From: Anthopleura xanthogrammica
Lineage: Eukaryota; Cnidaria; Anthozoa; Actiniaria; Actiniidae
Direction of reading: 5' to 3'
DNA length: 64,000 nucleotides
NCBI GenBank assembly: GCA_964019055.1
Contig: OZ025206.1
Location: 346,001 to 410,000, forward strand
Shown: piece after piece, positions 11,548 to 23,241 of the stretch
Layout: the number at the start of each line of letters is the position of its first letter
Position numbering within the stretch: the stretch's first letter is position 1
Translations under genes and position numbers: made by a program
Notes under the pieces: model-generated
Database searches by the model: none
Told to the model about the DNA's origin: nothing
The model's input: the letters and a program-made list of their open reading frames with translations, nothing else

Positions 11548-12636
11548 TCATATTGCTGTTATAACCTGATAACGATCCACGCTGATACTTCTAGAACTAC
11601 TGTCATCCTTACTTTGCTTTGTAGTGCGCGTGGGCCTGCTTTGGATTGTCAATCTTTTACTTTTCCAGTAAAACCTGCAGCAAGGTCTTCTTAACCCTTT
11701 TCGAAAGTTCCCATTGAACAAGATGCAAATGAGTGGGTTAATCACGGAGTTAGACCATGCCATAATATACAGGGCAAAATCTACCATCGGATGGGCTTTG
11801 AAAGTTTGAACTCGTATGATTTGGTAGATAATGACAGGACTCCATAATAACCCAAAGGCCAGAATGATGACTATGGACAAATAGAAGATTTGTCTGTCTC
11901 TGTGCTTTCTGGACCGATTATCCTGAATCATTGAGGATACATTTTCTGAACTTTGATTAATTTTGTATATTATAATTGAGTACAGTACGGAAATAGAAAG
12001 GAAAGGAATCACGAAGAATAGCACAAAAACAAGTATGATGTAAATACGAGCAGCGGCGATAATGTCGAAAGGTTCCAAGGAGAAACGACACTGAGGATAG
12101 CCGTTAGCATGAGAAAGCCGAAGTGTATAGAACACGTGGGAACAGAAAGCCATGCTCACAACCCAAGGAACAATAATCAAGAGTCTTGCGGTTGTCTTCT
12201 TGTTGAACGCGTTCACATGCATTGGGAATACAATCGCGACAAATCTGTTGACAGCAATGATGACCAGACTAAAGACTGACACCGCTGGCGCCATCTCGCT
12301 TAGAAAGTAACATAGTTTGCACATGGCTTCGCCAAAGCGACCCTCCAGGAACCACCTTTCCCCAGCCAATTCATTACTGAGTTTGAGAGGTATGGTAATG
12401 AAGGGTACGAACAAGTCTGACACAGACATGTTCACAATCAGGTAATTGAAACTGGTTCTCATATGTGCATTGGAACAGACTATGGCGATGACAAGAAGGT
12501 TGGCAATAATAGAACATAACATGACGATTACACTCAACGAGATCCTTAACTGAACTGGCACATATACATCTGTGATGTACTCATTTGTGTCGTTTGCTGA
12601 TGGAGTCATTGTATGTTGACTTGATTGGTTGTCCAT
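11548..12636 (-). CDS. Class A (rhodopsin-like) G protein-coupled receptor, neuropeptide-receptor-like, copy 1
   Basis: Encodes 362 aa from the ATG at 12636. An upstream in-frame TTG codon at 12642 is not a start. Seven hydrophobic segments are visible: TM1 about 33-55 (N46), TM2 65-88 (D74), TM3 103-128, TM4 150-172, TM5 198-222, TM6 250-272, TM7 286-308. Disulfide cysteines are C106 (TM3) and C183 (ECL2); ECL1 has W95. W158 marks TM4 and P211 marks TM5. The DRY motif is N130-R131-F132, CWxP is LWSP (W265, P267), and NPxxY is N300-P-L-I-C304, so the tyrosine is lost. CC at 319-320 is a candidate palmitoylation site before a Ser/Arg-rich tail. By family it sits in the plasma membrane and signals through heterotrimeric G proteins; ligand unknown. 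It is the most diverged of the four paralogues. The coding region is one exon, with a strong splice acceptor 15-16 nt upstream of the ATG. Confidence 0.95.
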   Translation of the reverse strand: MDNQSSQHTMTPSANDTNEYITDVYVPVQLRISLSVIVMLCSIIANLLVIAIVCSNAHMRTSFNYLIVNMSVSDLFVPFITIPLKLSNELAGERWFLEGRFGEAMCKLCYFLSEMAPAVSVFSLVIIAVNRFVAIVFPMHVNAFNKKTTARLLIIVPWVVSMAFCSHVFYTLRLSHANGYPQCRFSLEPFDIIAAARIYIILVFVLFFVIPFLSISVLYSIIIYKINQSSENVSSMIQDNRSRKHRDRQIFYLSIVIILAFGLLWSPVIIYQIIRVQTFKAHPMVDFALYIMAWSNSVINPLICILFNGNFRKGLRRPCCRFYWKSKRLTIQSRPTRTTKQSKDDSSSRSISVDRYQVITAI

Positions 12637-12650
12637 TACCAACTAGTTAT

Positions 12651-12652
12651 CT
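12651..12652 (-). promoter_or_regulatory. Predicted 3' splice site (AG) just upstream of receptor 1
   Basis: Read on the minus strand, a T-rich tract (TTTTGTTGTTGTTTATTACAG) ends in AG at 12652-12651, leaving 14 nt before the ATG at 12636. The same arrangement precedes the other three receptors, which argues for a real intron in the 5'UTR. Confidence 0.7.
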
Positions 12653-12688
12653 GTAATAAACAACAACAAAACAATGGAATTAATATCT

Positions 12689-13310
12689 ACATGATGATGA
12701 TAATACATGATACATTATGATACATGATGATAATGATGCATGATGATGATGCATGATGTTGATGATGATGATTCATGATCGTGATGATATACATGATGAT
12801 GATACTTGATGATACATTATGATACATGATGATAATGATGCATGATGATGATGCATGATGATGATAATACATGATGATACATTATGATACATGATGATAA
12901 TGATGCATGATGATGATGCATGATGATGATAATACATGATGATACATTATGATACATGATGATAATGATGCATGATGATGGTACATGATGATGATAATAC
13001 ATGATGATTCATGATGATAATGATGCATGATGATGATGATGATTCATGATCGTGATGATATACATGATGATGATACATGATGATACATGATGATACATGA
13101 TGATACATGATGATACATGATGATACATGATGATACATGATGATACATGATGATACATGATGATACATTATGATACATGATGATGATAATACATGATGAT
13201 ACATTATGATACATGATGATAATGATGCATGATGATGTTGATAATGATGATTCATGATCGTGATGATATACATGATGATGATACTTGATGATGATACATG
13301 TTAAATATAA
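12689..13310. repeat. ATG/ATAC-type satellite with about 65-bp higher-order units
   Basis: Built from GATGAT and GATACAT words. Longer blocks recur: TGATACATTATGATACATG at about 12710, 12810, 12878, 12943 and 13160. A pure GATACATGAT run occupies 13070-13160. The Tyr/His/Ser/Ile-rich frames here are translations of the repeat. It lies upstream of receptor 1, inside its predicted 5' intron. Confidence 0.95.
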
Positions 13311-13377
13311 TGTACAAAATCATGATGATGAAAAGCAGTCATATTGAATGAAGGTGACACATGAAGATGGTGATTAT

Positions 13378-13570
13378 ACAAGATTATGATGATGCATGAT
13401 GATGATGCATGATGTTGATAATGATGATTCATGATCGTGATGATATACATGATGATGATACATGTTAAATATGATGTACAAAATCATGATGATGAAAAGC
13501 AGTCATATTGAATGAAGGTGACGCATGAAGATGCATGGTGATTATACAAGATGATGATGATACATGATAA
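13378..13570. repeat. Second block of the ATG-type satellite
   Basis: Repeats words of the 12689-13310 array. It includes a duplicated phrase (CAAAATCATGATGATGAAAAG, at about 13313 and 13481) followed each time by GCAGTCATATTGAATGAAGG, so a segment of about 168 bp was duplicated. Confidence 0.9.
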
Positions 13571-16500
13571 TGACAGGCCGATTTTAACACGCAAGAGGCA
13601 TCTCATAGCTAGCATATACTAACTGCATGTTTGTAGCAACATGAATAGGTGTGATACGATTTTGACCAGTTCACTAGATTACAGCACATGTAATGATGCT
13701 AACAACAAAACCTTTATTTGATGCGAATACTTGATAGTACATAAATACATACTAATGAACTGACTCATAGTACTCTAAAAGTAATTATATTCACATTTAA
13801 AAAATCCAATAAAGAAATGCGTACACAACTTCAATACCATGTCTTAAACATCAGTTAAACAACCAAACTTCCATTGATCGAACACTGAAACATTCTCTTG
13901 GCTTATCCAGTCAAAATCAGTACGCGGGTAACTCAAATATGTAATTGGAATGTTCAAAGAGCGGAAAACAGAAGAAGGTCTTAGATTCTGGCATTCATGT
14001 TAAAAAAAAGTCATACAACTCATCATAAAAATATCGCTTTAATAAGATATTCAAAACAAAATTAAAATCAGTCTCCATTTTCAATACTACAAGAAAAGGT
14101 TTAGGCCGCAGATAAGAAATTATTACGCCCTTTGGTTTATTGTTGTGCATTTTCTTGTTACAGTTCTATTTTTAATTTGCAAAATTCGGAAACAGCTAAA
14201 TGTTTTTGCTCTCAATTATTTACCTCTACCTGTGTCTGACGTCAACTGGTTTTTTAGCCTTTGGCTATACACACACACACACACATATCTCTATATATAT
14301 GTATAATGGCAAAATGATTGCTTTTTCTTTAGAATCGGGTGTAAAAAGTATTTAATGGAACGGATATTCCCTTCTGTGTATCGCTGCAGTATTTGGATGG
14401 ATTTTTCATGCTGTGAAGTTCACTTTTGTGTTTTTACATGGTATGATACAGGATAATTAACTAGGATCACCTCCAAACCCACACAACTAAAGTCTGACTC
14501 ATTGATTGTGTTCAATTTTATCCAGCCAGAAAAAAATTCTATCAGTTTGAACAATATGTGGATAACAGGTGGCTTCGCGTTTCTTAGTTGAGAGCTGGAG
14601 ATATCGATCAAAAGATAAGTTGATACTGTAGAATATCAAGCAGAAAATGTGTCTTCCAATTCCGTTAAATAAAGCTTTAAGTTTCAAAATAGAGGGTATA
14701 GGTGGAGGGTCTGTATAACAGTTAACTGTAAAATTTTAGGACGTTTCAAAGCTAACAGTAAAATTTCATAACATTAAACAGTATTAAAAACGCATTATAA
14801 ATCTTGTAAAATTTAACCGTATATTTTACTTTAACACTGACATTAATATAAGATTTTGGCCTTCATACCATTAAATAGGGGGAAATCGGTCAAAAGGGAG
14901 AGAGAGATCAGCTCAGTGAATTGAATCCTTGAAATATCTTTAAAGTTACAAGACTGTCAAGTAATGTATTTCATAGTCCCTAAACTTAATATTTATGACA
15001 ATCCGCGTTGGTACGGTAGAACTGTTACGTTTAAGGCTGCTAGAATTTTGATGTCTTACTTCATATACAAAAATCTTTTTTTTATTTTTCTAGCTCTTAC
15101 TAGATTAGATTTCCCTAGCCCTTTTATTAAATGAATCTTTAATTAATAAATACGTAAATGGAAAAAAGAATCGAATGAATAAGAGGGAATTATATACAAC
15201 CAAGGAATCATGTTAGAAGTGCGGGAAGAAAACCATTCAAACCTGCAATAGTTTACATATCTTGTTTTAGAAATTAAATATGTTTTGACGTGATGAAAAG
15301 TGCTTAAAAGAAAAAAAAGGTGTTTGAAATACCAATACAATATAACCGACATAAATTAAGGTAAAAAAGTAAAACACAGAGCTAAATTGTATTGATATTT
15401 ATTTAGCGGCAAAGCAACAGCCTCTAGCTCAGTAGTCACCAGCTAAAAACTTCTTATTCAACGTTTCAAGAGGCACTCAGCCACCTCGAAGCTGGTGAGA
15501 CGGGTTTAATTTCAATATATAGTAGAGTAAGTCATCTGAAAGAGAGGCCATAGCGAATCTTCACAGTTTGAAATGGGAGGTTTCAGTTAATCAGCCTAAG
15601 TGTCTGAAAGTGAGTGTTGATGTGAATTACCCTGCTCAAAGATGCACTTACTGGTAATACTTGACTTCCTTCACCGAAACTGAGTATGGTTTGACTTTCG
15701 ATGACCCTTTTCAAGAGGAAAACTTGGAGAACACTTCTGAATATACAAGATCTCGATGTCATTCAAAATGACACGTTTACAAGAAGATCGACCAGTTCCG
15801 ACTAGTGTACTGAGCATTGCGCAAAGCCCAGCATTATTTATTATAGGCGTTTTAGACAAAGTAATCACATGAAGGAAAAAAATTAACATTTACAACACCC
15901 ATCTCCAGACAAACAGGAAAATCCAAGTTTTCAGTTTCGTTTCTGGTTTTTTCCATTTCATTATTGCTCTTTTTGTTGATGTTTTGTTTGCATTTTTAAA
16001 GGAAAAAAAAAGACCTAGAATTTTTAAAATTAGTCTGTCTGTTGTTTAGTCGGTCGGTCGGTCTGTGTCTGTCTGTCGGTGAGACGGCCAGGCAGAAGGT
16101 CGTCCACTATTGAAATTCCTAAAAAATGGTGTGTTGAAATAACAAAAAATCAAGTAATAGCTATTCCAAGAAACTCGATCCTATATTTTGCAACAAAAAA
16201 GGACTGAAAAATCTAGAACTGCGAAGGTCAGCGTCGGTCGGTTCATGGTAGGTCTGCGGGGTAAAGTTACTAATCCGCTTCAATGAATATTCACGCCAGC
16301 TAATATTAAAAAAACTACGAAGGAAAATTAGACATTTTAAGTAAATCCCCTAGTCAAATGCCGCGAATAATGACAATTGTGACTGTACGTCAGTTATTTG
16401 TCCATATAGCAGAATAATTTGTCCATCACTGGAACGAATTAAATCGAAATCGAAGAGGCCTGACACATTTCTAAATTTACTTTACCTACCATTTGTTGTG

Positions 16501-17992
16501 ACTTACAGCGGAATGGGTTCTCAAAAGCTGTTTCATGTTTCCGCCTCCACGAAGAATATCCTTGTATCTTTCCTTTTTTTTCTAATTTCAAATATAGCTG
16601 CAAGCGTGATATGCATCAAGTATTGTGTACTTCCAGACGACTCCTTCGCTTGTTGTACTTAAGCTATATACAAATCAAGTGCCAAATCGACGCTATATAT
16701 ATATAACTGCTTCTCGAAACTTCCCTTACTCACCCTCACTGAACAAAATCCTCAATAAATTGCTTTTGTTTTAAAACATGATATTGATATTTAATCAGCT
16801 GATACGCCATTCAATAGTGTAGGGTCAATCTAACTATCTTGAACAAAGGATTGGGATGTTGATTGAACAGCTATTTGAATTGTTCAATACTAACCTGGCA
16901 GTTTGGTTTCGTAGATACTAGCAAGTATATTGTGACTTAACTATTCGGTGCGAATCCTTTTATCCAGTTATTAGATAGCTTTTTAATCAAGTTCATAATC
17001 AGTCTAATATACCGAAAGTAACTCATTGTCTCAGTTTACTTAACTTAAGGATACGTTTTTGTCATTCCATTCTACAATTGTTGTTGTTTTTTTTGTCTTG
17101 GATGGGATAATCTTGTTTCATTTATTATTTGCCTAAAGGAGATGTTTCTTAATACCGAGAAAAAAAGGTTCAAAAGGAAGAAACGGTAAATAACGTACTA
17201 ATACGCCACGGTTTTGAACCGTAGGTAGCTTCAAGTTTTTCATCACTGAGTCATTATTATGTCTAGGAGTAAAATGCGAGTGCTTACAGATTGCTCAGTA
17301 GACTTAGAACACTCAAGGCAAGCAACAAAAGGGTAGTGCCGGTATGGATAAGTAAAACTCAAAGTACATACCATAAACTCTTGTTTCTTCTCTCTGAATC
17401 GGTCTGAAGCTGCTAACGATTCAATACTTGGACGATAATGATTAACACATGGGCAATATAACCTTTAACATCTTAACAACTGAAACGGAACATATTTTCA
17501 CGCTTCACAATACACCGTACGTGACCGCACACTAGGATTTTTATGTCGTGATACGTATAACGTAAGTTAATGAAGCGCTCTCATTCGCAACATCCTGGTA
17601 GCCTTCATCTGATTAAAATATACTTGTCAATACAGTTGCACTTGCGATCATCTTTTATCAAGGCTAATTGGGGCCTGCATGACGTCAGTTGAAATACTGA
17701 TTTCGAAATTGCCATCTGAACTGACAAACGTTTTGAGACCGAAAAAGCCAAGCCGCTGAACTAACAAGCCTTGGCCAGTATGCCGGATATTTGATATGTA
17801 ATTATTCTCTAAATGCTTTTTGAGGCTGAAAGAAGCAAGCTGAATTCATATGCAAGATAAAAAAAGATGTCATGTTATTTATATTGTTGAAGGAATTTCT
17901 TCTACGGGAATAGACATATACACGCACAGTATACAAGCGTAGTTAAAAGTGCAAACTTGATTTGATATTATTATATAGTTACCTTGCTACCT
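13571..17992. other. Intergenic, no gene recognised
   Basis: Short random-looking frames only. Contains a (CA)n run at 14269-14284 and a GTCG/GTCT-rich stretch at 16050-16090. One full CRE octamer occurs at about 17679. It may include the predicted receptor-1 5' intron, but no exon can be supported. Confidence 0.45.
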
Positions 17993-18480
17993 GCGCTTTG
18001 ATTGGTCAAGAACTGTGCTTAACTGTGCTAACGTCAGCACCGTGCTGACGTTATCTGCGCACGCAACGTGCTTTGCTATAGAGCAAAGAGACGTAACTAG
18101 CTACGAAGTATTTTTCTTAGTATATGAAAAACAAATAGAACAGTTAGTTTTGTTCTCCATTTTTTTCTGCCTCGGGGAAAAATGGCAACATGATCAACAG
18201 TCGCCCTTGGATTGTGTGAGACATGGCTTGTGCTTTTTTTTTCACAATTCTTTGAATTCGTGCTTATCGTCGTCTCCTTATTATAAAGTCACCACGAGAT
18301 TTATCAATAGCTATGCTGTATTACAAATCGGAGTACAATGATGACGCCATCCGTCCGCGCGGGTAGCACCTTTGCAAAAAATAGAAAACTACACCGTATT
18401 TTCTTTTTAAGTGTTAAAACACATCTTTAGGCTTGCGTGCTTTAGTACTGAACGCGGGAGGCACGATTGAAAAAGCTATA
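17993..18480. mobile_element. Dispersed repeat shared with 63225-63420
   Basis: Shares in order with the window's right end the phrases GATT(G/T)GTCAA(G/A)AACTGTGCTT, TGACGCCAT.CG, and a TTTGCAAA/TTGCAAAG block followed by A-rich sequence. The match is interrupted and moderately diverged. Class unknown. The 108-codon frame at 18015-18341 is not recognised as coding. Confidence 0.4.
18029..18053. repeat. Perfect palindrome, 12-bp arms, 1-nt centre
   Basis: TAACGTCAGCAC - C - GTGCTGACGTTA. The arms contain ACGTCAG, half of a CRE-like site in each orientation. Confidence 0.9.
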
Positions 18481-18867
18481 TACACTATAGTGTTATTACA
18501 GCTCACCGCAGCCCGCCCATGACATCGGCACCGCGACTTAAAGGTGGAAGTTGGCGAACTGTTGACATATTTTCAGTGTACTGTCAGGTAGGCTCGTTAG
18601 AACTCAGGTAGTTATATGTCAAGTTTCGATTTTAATCGAAAAAATTGCAGATTAGTTTAACTCTTATATAGAAATATTTTGGCGCTAAATTTACTAATTA
18701 AGCAGAGGGACATGCAGAGCAGCCTGCTTTTTTACAAGTATTGAGCTTATTGTATAGCTGTTCTTATAATGAGAAGCCAAAGCAGTTTTTCTGTCCTGTC
18801 AAGCAGAGGTTCTTCAAAGAAGTGAATTAGTTGAATTTTGTTTCATTGAATACTATATTTTTTTCTT

Positions 18868-18957
18868 CGAATTTCACATGTGCCGAATCTAATGCAAATG
18901 AATTCAATCAATAGGTTTTGCTCATTTGCAATAGATTCGCAACACGTGAAATTCGAC
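18868..18957. repeat. Inverted repeat (about 33-bp arms), MITE remnant
   Basis: The left arm reads CGAATTTCAC.TGT..CGAATCTA and continues TGCAAATGA; its reverse complement recurs at 18924-18957 with few mismatches around a loop of about 20 nt. The right flank continues with GTTTAAACCGGGCC, which looks like more of an element end. Confidence 0.7.
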
Positions 18958-21900
18958 GTTTAAACCGGGCCTTAGTTCGTTTTCGGTTGCCTTTATGTTC
19001 ATGCAATTTTTATTAAGAATGGCCAAACAAATCGATCTAAAAATACTCACTATATAGCATTTGTTTTGAAGTTTTGAAAAGGCTCTTTTATTAGTTTTTC
19101 TAGTGCCACTAGAAAACTAGTCGGACTGGATATATAAATAACAGGATATGCCGACAAAAAGTGGTTACAAATCAAGAGATGATTCGTGCAGGCAAACGTG
19201 AAAAGGAAATCGTAATTTGCCGATCTGTGGGTCATTTTAGGTTATTTTTCCTTTTCCCTGTTTCCCATTCCAATTGCTTATTTGTTTATATAAGTCTTTA
19301 TCGGCGTCTTTCTCCGTCTAGATATTGAAGATTCCCGCCAGTGGGCCATTTCTATCCCTACTGACATCAGAACCGGAAAATAACCTCAAAACTACTTCAG
19401 TAAATTCCTCTCTGCTAGTACTTATTCGATTAAAAGTCAACCAGTCGCTGAAAAGAAAAACACATACGTGCATGTCTATCTACAGTATGAGTACGATTAG
19501 CCAGTCAGAATTGAAAAACAGGTTTATCTTCCCGAGCAAGTCCCCACAAACCCAAACAAATCCCCACATGTGCTCACAAGTACATTCTAGACAATGTCGG
19601 CGCTATAGGCTTGTTTTTAAATGCATTCTTCTTTATTTAATCATGTGTATTTCTCAATATCTCTGATAACATTGTCATCAATCTATAGATTAACTTACTA
19701 TCGGGAGAATTCAGTATTTCTTTGATCATTATACGCAAAAAAAAAACCTACTCGAGGAGATAGAATTTACCATTTTATTATATCTTACTAAGCGACGCAA
19801 AGAAAAAGACTTAGAGTTTGTGTTTCTCTCTCACCATGACAACACAAGTTTTTTATAAATGAAATCGTTAATTGGGCTCCTTAACCCCTTGGATCACCGC
19901 TGGAAGTAGAGAGACCCTAATGAATTTCACACCCAATGTTGTGCTTTTTTCTATAAATTTTTGATGTCTGGATGAAAACATTTGTTACTGCAAACTCATT
20001 TTCTCTATTTTTAAGACTGAATAAGTCAGAGGCACGAATAGTTGAACAAATAATCGACTTGTTTCTCCTGGATTTTAAATATGAAGTTAATCAGTTGGGT
20101 TTATAAGTGCTGTATGGAAAACGATGGAAAAGGCTTGTTGTGTTTGTCTGGGTAATTATTTTCTGAAAAAATGTATTCGTTTTTAGTTTATTCTTACATT
20201 TTACTGGATTTGATAAAAACAGCAAGAAAAAGTTATACCATTATTAAACGAGCCCTCTTACTGTTAAATGGAAATTAAGAAGTTTGTTTACTGTCACTGA
20301 CAGTAATCTTCTTGAAGATCGAAAAAAAGGAAACTAATAATTTATGTCGTAGAAGGACTTAGTTTTTCCAAAACATTTATGATTTTTTCTTTAAGTTAGA
20401 CAAATATATTATGATGTTTATAGGGAAAACATGATTTTAATAACTTGAACATTGGGAAGGTAAAATATCTTAAGCAATATAGTGCGAAACATATAAAAGT
20501 GATAAACCCGCATTCATACATACGTGGCGGTTTCTGGGTTACTCTGGCTGAAAGAATCTTTTTGATATGACGAGCTAACAACAGTCAAGTTCGTATTTAA
20601 GATTAAAGGCTTCTTACCATAATAAAAGGCTAGGTAGCACTGACTTTCTTAAAAGCTTAAGACATTTTAGAATCTTCCAGACGTACTTTGAAAAGTCGTT
20701 CATAATTTCTTGAAGTCTTGCAGAAGAACAGCAATGGCCCGTTGTTGCAAAATGGGAAGCTTACGAGGGGTGGCTCATCGTGTGCATGGTGACCATGGTG
20801 TAAAGAGAAATGAAGAAAAATGTCATAAACACAACTTACCTTAAGAAGATCAGCAATCAGTTGCTTCCAGACACGAATCCTTTAGGCTAAGAGTTTCCTT
20901 CGAGGTAATTGGGATTGTGCCTTAAGTATGTTGTGTTAGCTAATGACAAATATAAAGTCATTAAAGAATTCGTTTCCGGAATTCTAGGGAAGCATGACTA
21001 TTGAAATATGGTTCTGAATGGTTATCTGCTAATCGAGAAAATATTGATTGCCATCGAGATTGGAAAACATATATACCAGGTGATAAAAACTTGCTTCCTA
21101 TTCGTGGTGAAACGGGTTTAACCGGTTTGCAATCCTAAGTTAAGGAAGTCATTGGGGAACATTTATAAAATGGCGGCAAAAATACAATATTGAAAGCCCG
21201 GATTGAAAGCTTGACAAAAATAGAATTTTAGAAATAAACTTAACCGATACAGCTGGCTAAATACAGGGCTTTGGGACTTTGAAACAAAATAGTTCAATTT
21301 TAAAGATAATTATACAATTTGTTTTGAAATTCAGATTTAAATATGATGAGTTGAATTCTAGGAGTTTTCAGTGAACTGAAGTATAAGAGTAATGAAAAAG
21401 GTGAAGTGTTGCAGTTATTACAAGAAAATACGGAAATGAATTTGTGGATCGTGACTATATCAGATGTTCCTGTCCTAACTTGGCTGACGATTAGATTAGA
21501 AATCTTTTGTCAACTTCTAACTTTATCATACAAACTGCCACCTACTCTTCAGGAAAGTAGTTTTATTACTCGGGAATAGTAATAAGCCAAGTCTGTTGCT
21601 AAATTTGCAGCCTGAAGCCTACTTTACCAACAGTTTGATTGATTATTCTCAGTTGTTGTTCATTTGGCGGTCTTTTTATGTTGTCGGCAAATTTAGTTTA
21701 ACTATTGCTTGATGGCTTATTATCTGCAAGGTGTCAGTTCAGAGAGAGAAATTATTGATGCGAAGTGAGAACTGATCTATCATAGAATAAGACCTGGAAA
21801 CAAACTTTTACACTTCCGCTAGTTCAATATTACAGAGAAATTAAAGATATTTAGTTCATAGCTTCTTCTGGTTATTTTGCCAATTAAATAACCTCTCTCA

Positions 21901-22200
21901 TAAAACTTAGCACCCTGGGGGATAAAGAGAGTGCATCAGTCACCTTCTTGACTCGTCTTGCTTATTCAGCCAAGAACAGTCATAAATAATCACATTCAAT
22001 ATAAAAGAACTATATTCAAGTGCTTTTGTAAATATTTATGTAACGATCTTCGAAATACTGAGAGGCTTTATGCGAGCATATTGTCTCTCGCCAGGGTAGA
22101 AAACGTTCGTAGCTGTCTGTAAGAAAGCAATTAAAATTTACTATTTTGAGACGCTCTGAGGACAGCCACTAAATGAAAATTCAGCCAAAACGATGGTCAA
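18958..22200. other. Intergenic, no gene recognised
   Basis: Frames up to 113 codons (for example 19325-19666) show no domain, hydrophobic pattern or repeat support. The only item of note is an ideal 5' splice site on the minus strand at 20834-20842. Confidence 0.45.
20834..20842 (-). promoter_or_regulatory. Candidate 5' splice site (AAG|GTAAGT)
   Basis: Minus-strand AAG|GTAAGT with exon end at 20840 is a perfect donor consensus. It lies 8.2 kb upstream of receptor 1 on the same strand and could end a non-coding 5' exon. Chance matches to a 9-mer are expected in 64 kb, so support is weak. Confidence 0.2.

Positions 22201-22238
<38 letters not shown>
22201..22238. repeat. (AAT)n microsatellite next to a LINE poly(A) end
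   Basis: About 11 AAT units directly adjoining the T31 run that marks the 3' end of a minus-strand LINE copy. Confidence 0.9.
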
Positions 22239-22276
<38 letters not shown>

Positions 22277-22599
22277 ATCTTTATTTCACATCCAATAATA
22301 ATAATAATAATGAAAATTACAAAAAATGCTATAAAAATTGCTATGACTATTTACAAAGTTATATGTATTTAAAATCTAAAGTATTGAAAGTATTATTAAG
22401 GTAAAGAAAAAAAACTGAGTTCAAATATTAAATTAAGAATATAGCAATGTAGGTACAAAATATCATTAAAATATGCACATACAAAGAAAAATTAAAAATC
22501 TAATTAAAATTAGCGATGGCATTGTCAATAGAAAAATCTGTGTTATAAATGTCATGAGTTCTTCTTTTTACTCTAGTGCCTCTGAGGCATAATAGAGCA

Positions 22600-22601
<2 letters not shown>
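22238..22601 (-). mobile_element. 5'-truncated LINE copy with coding remnant, 3'UTR, AATAAA and poly(A)
   Basis: On the minus strand the last 33 codons of a LINE polyprotein run 22601-22500 (FALLCLRGTRVKRRTHDIYN, then TDFSIDNAIANFN and a stop). They match the end of the fragment at 6987-7376 residue for residue at many positions (ALLCLRG.R..RRT..I..TDF..D). A 3'UTR of about 230 bp follows, with a short ATT run, then AATAAA at about 22281 and a 31-nt A tail (plus-strand T at 22238-22268). That is the structure of a 5'-truncated insertion made from a polyadenylated transcript. (AAT)n at 22601-22634 cuts its 5' end. Confidence 0.8.

Positions 22602-22634
<33 letters not shown>
22601..22634. repeat. 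(AAT)n microsatellite
   Basis: About 11 AAT units at the truncated 5' end of the LINE copy. Confidence 0.9.
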
Positions 22635-22636
<2 letters not shown>

Positions 22637-22771
22637 TCTGAAGAAATTCTATGGGTATTCAACTTAAGAAAGGACTCTAATTAGCAATATTTATATATTC
22701 AGTAACAAAGCCCAGGCACGACCAGCTTGTTATTGTAATGGAAAACGACAGAGGAAAAAAATAAAGATACC

Positions 22772-22857
<86 letters not shown>
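22772..22857. repeat. (AAT)n microsatellite
   Basis: About 28 AAT units without interruption. Confidence 0.95.
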
Positions 22858-22968
22858 TTTCACCAAGATTCAAAGAAACAAGTGCAAGATCACATCACCT
22901 CAAACAACCAGAAGGAAACAAACTATCTTTTATTAAAAAGCCAAAAGTGGATCATCTCCCAAAACGCT

Positions 22969-23150
22969 GAGATCACTAAAACATTCTATACCTATACTAA
23001 GTAAGATGAACCAAGATGGAATTAAGGAATAAGGAATATAAGGAATAAGACCGGGAAAAAGGAAAAAAAATGTAATTAATCACAACCTAGCTTACGCCAG
23101 TAGCCCGCAAAGTTGTATCAAAAAATTCCAAAGAATCTAATAAAATGTCA
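22969..23150 (+). mobile_element. Retroelement 3' end, copy 1, with (AAT)n tail
   Basis: This 182-bp segment recurs almost unchanged at 24147-24330. Both copies run from TGAGATCACTAAAACATTC to AATAAAATGTC and then enter an (AAT)n run. Identical body plus variable AAT tail is the pattern of non-LTR retrotransposon 3' ends. No coding motif is recognised in it. Confidence 0.7.
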
Positions 23151-23165
23151 ATAATAATAACAATG

Positions 23166-23238
<73 letters not shown>
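23150..23238. repeat. (AAT)n microsatellite (retroelement tail)
   Basis: About 28 units with interruptions (AAC, GAT) near the start. Confidence 0.95.

Positions 23239-23241
<3 letters not shown>

Noticed and set aside
12687..13273. His/Tyr/Ser-rich frames (histidine-rich proteins?)
   Set aside because: Pure products of the GATGAT/GATACAT satellite, with no start context or complexity.
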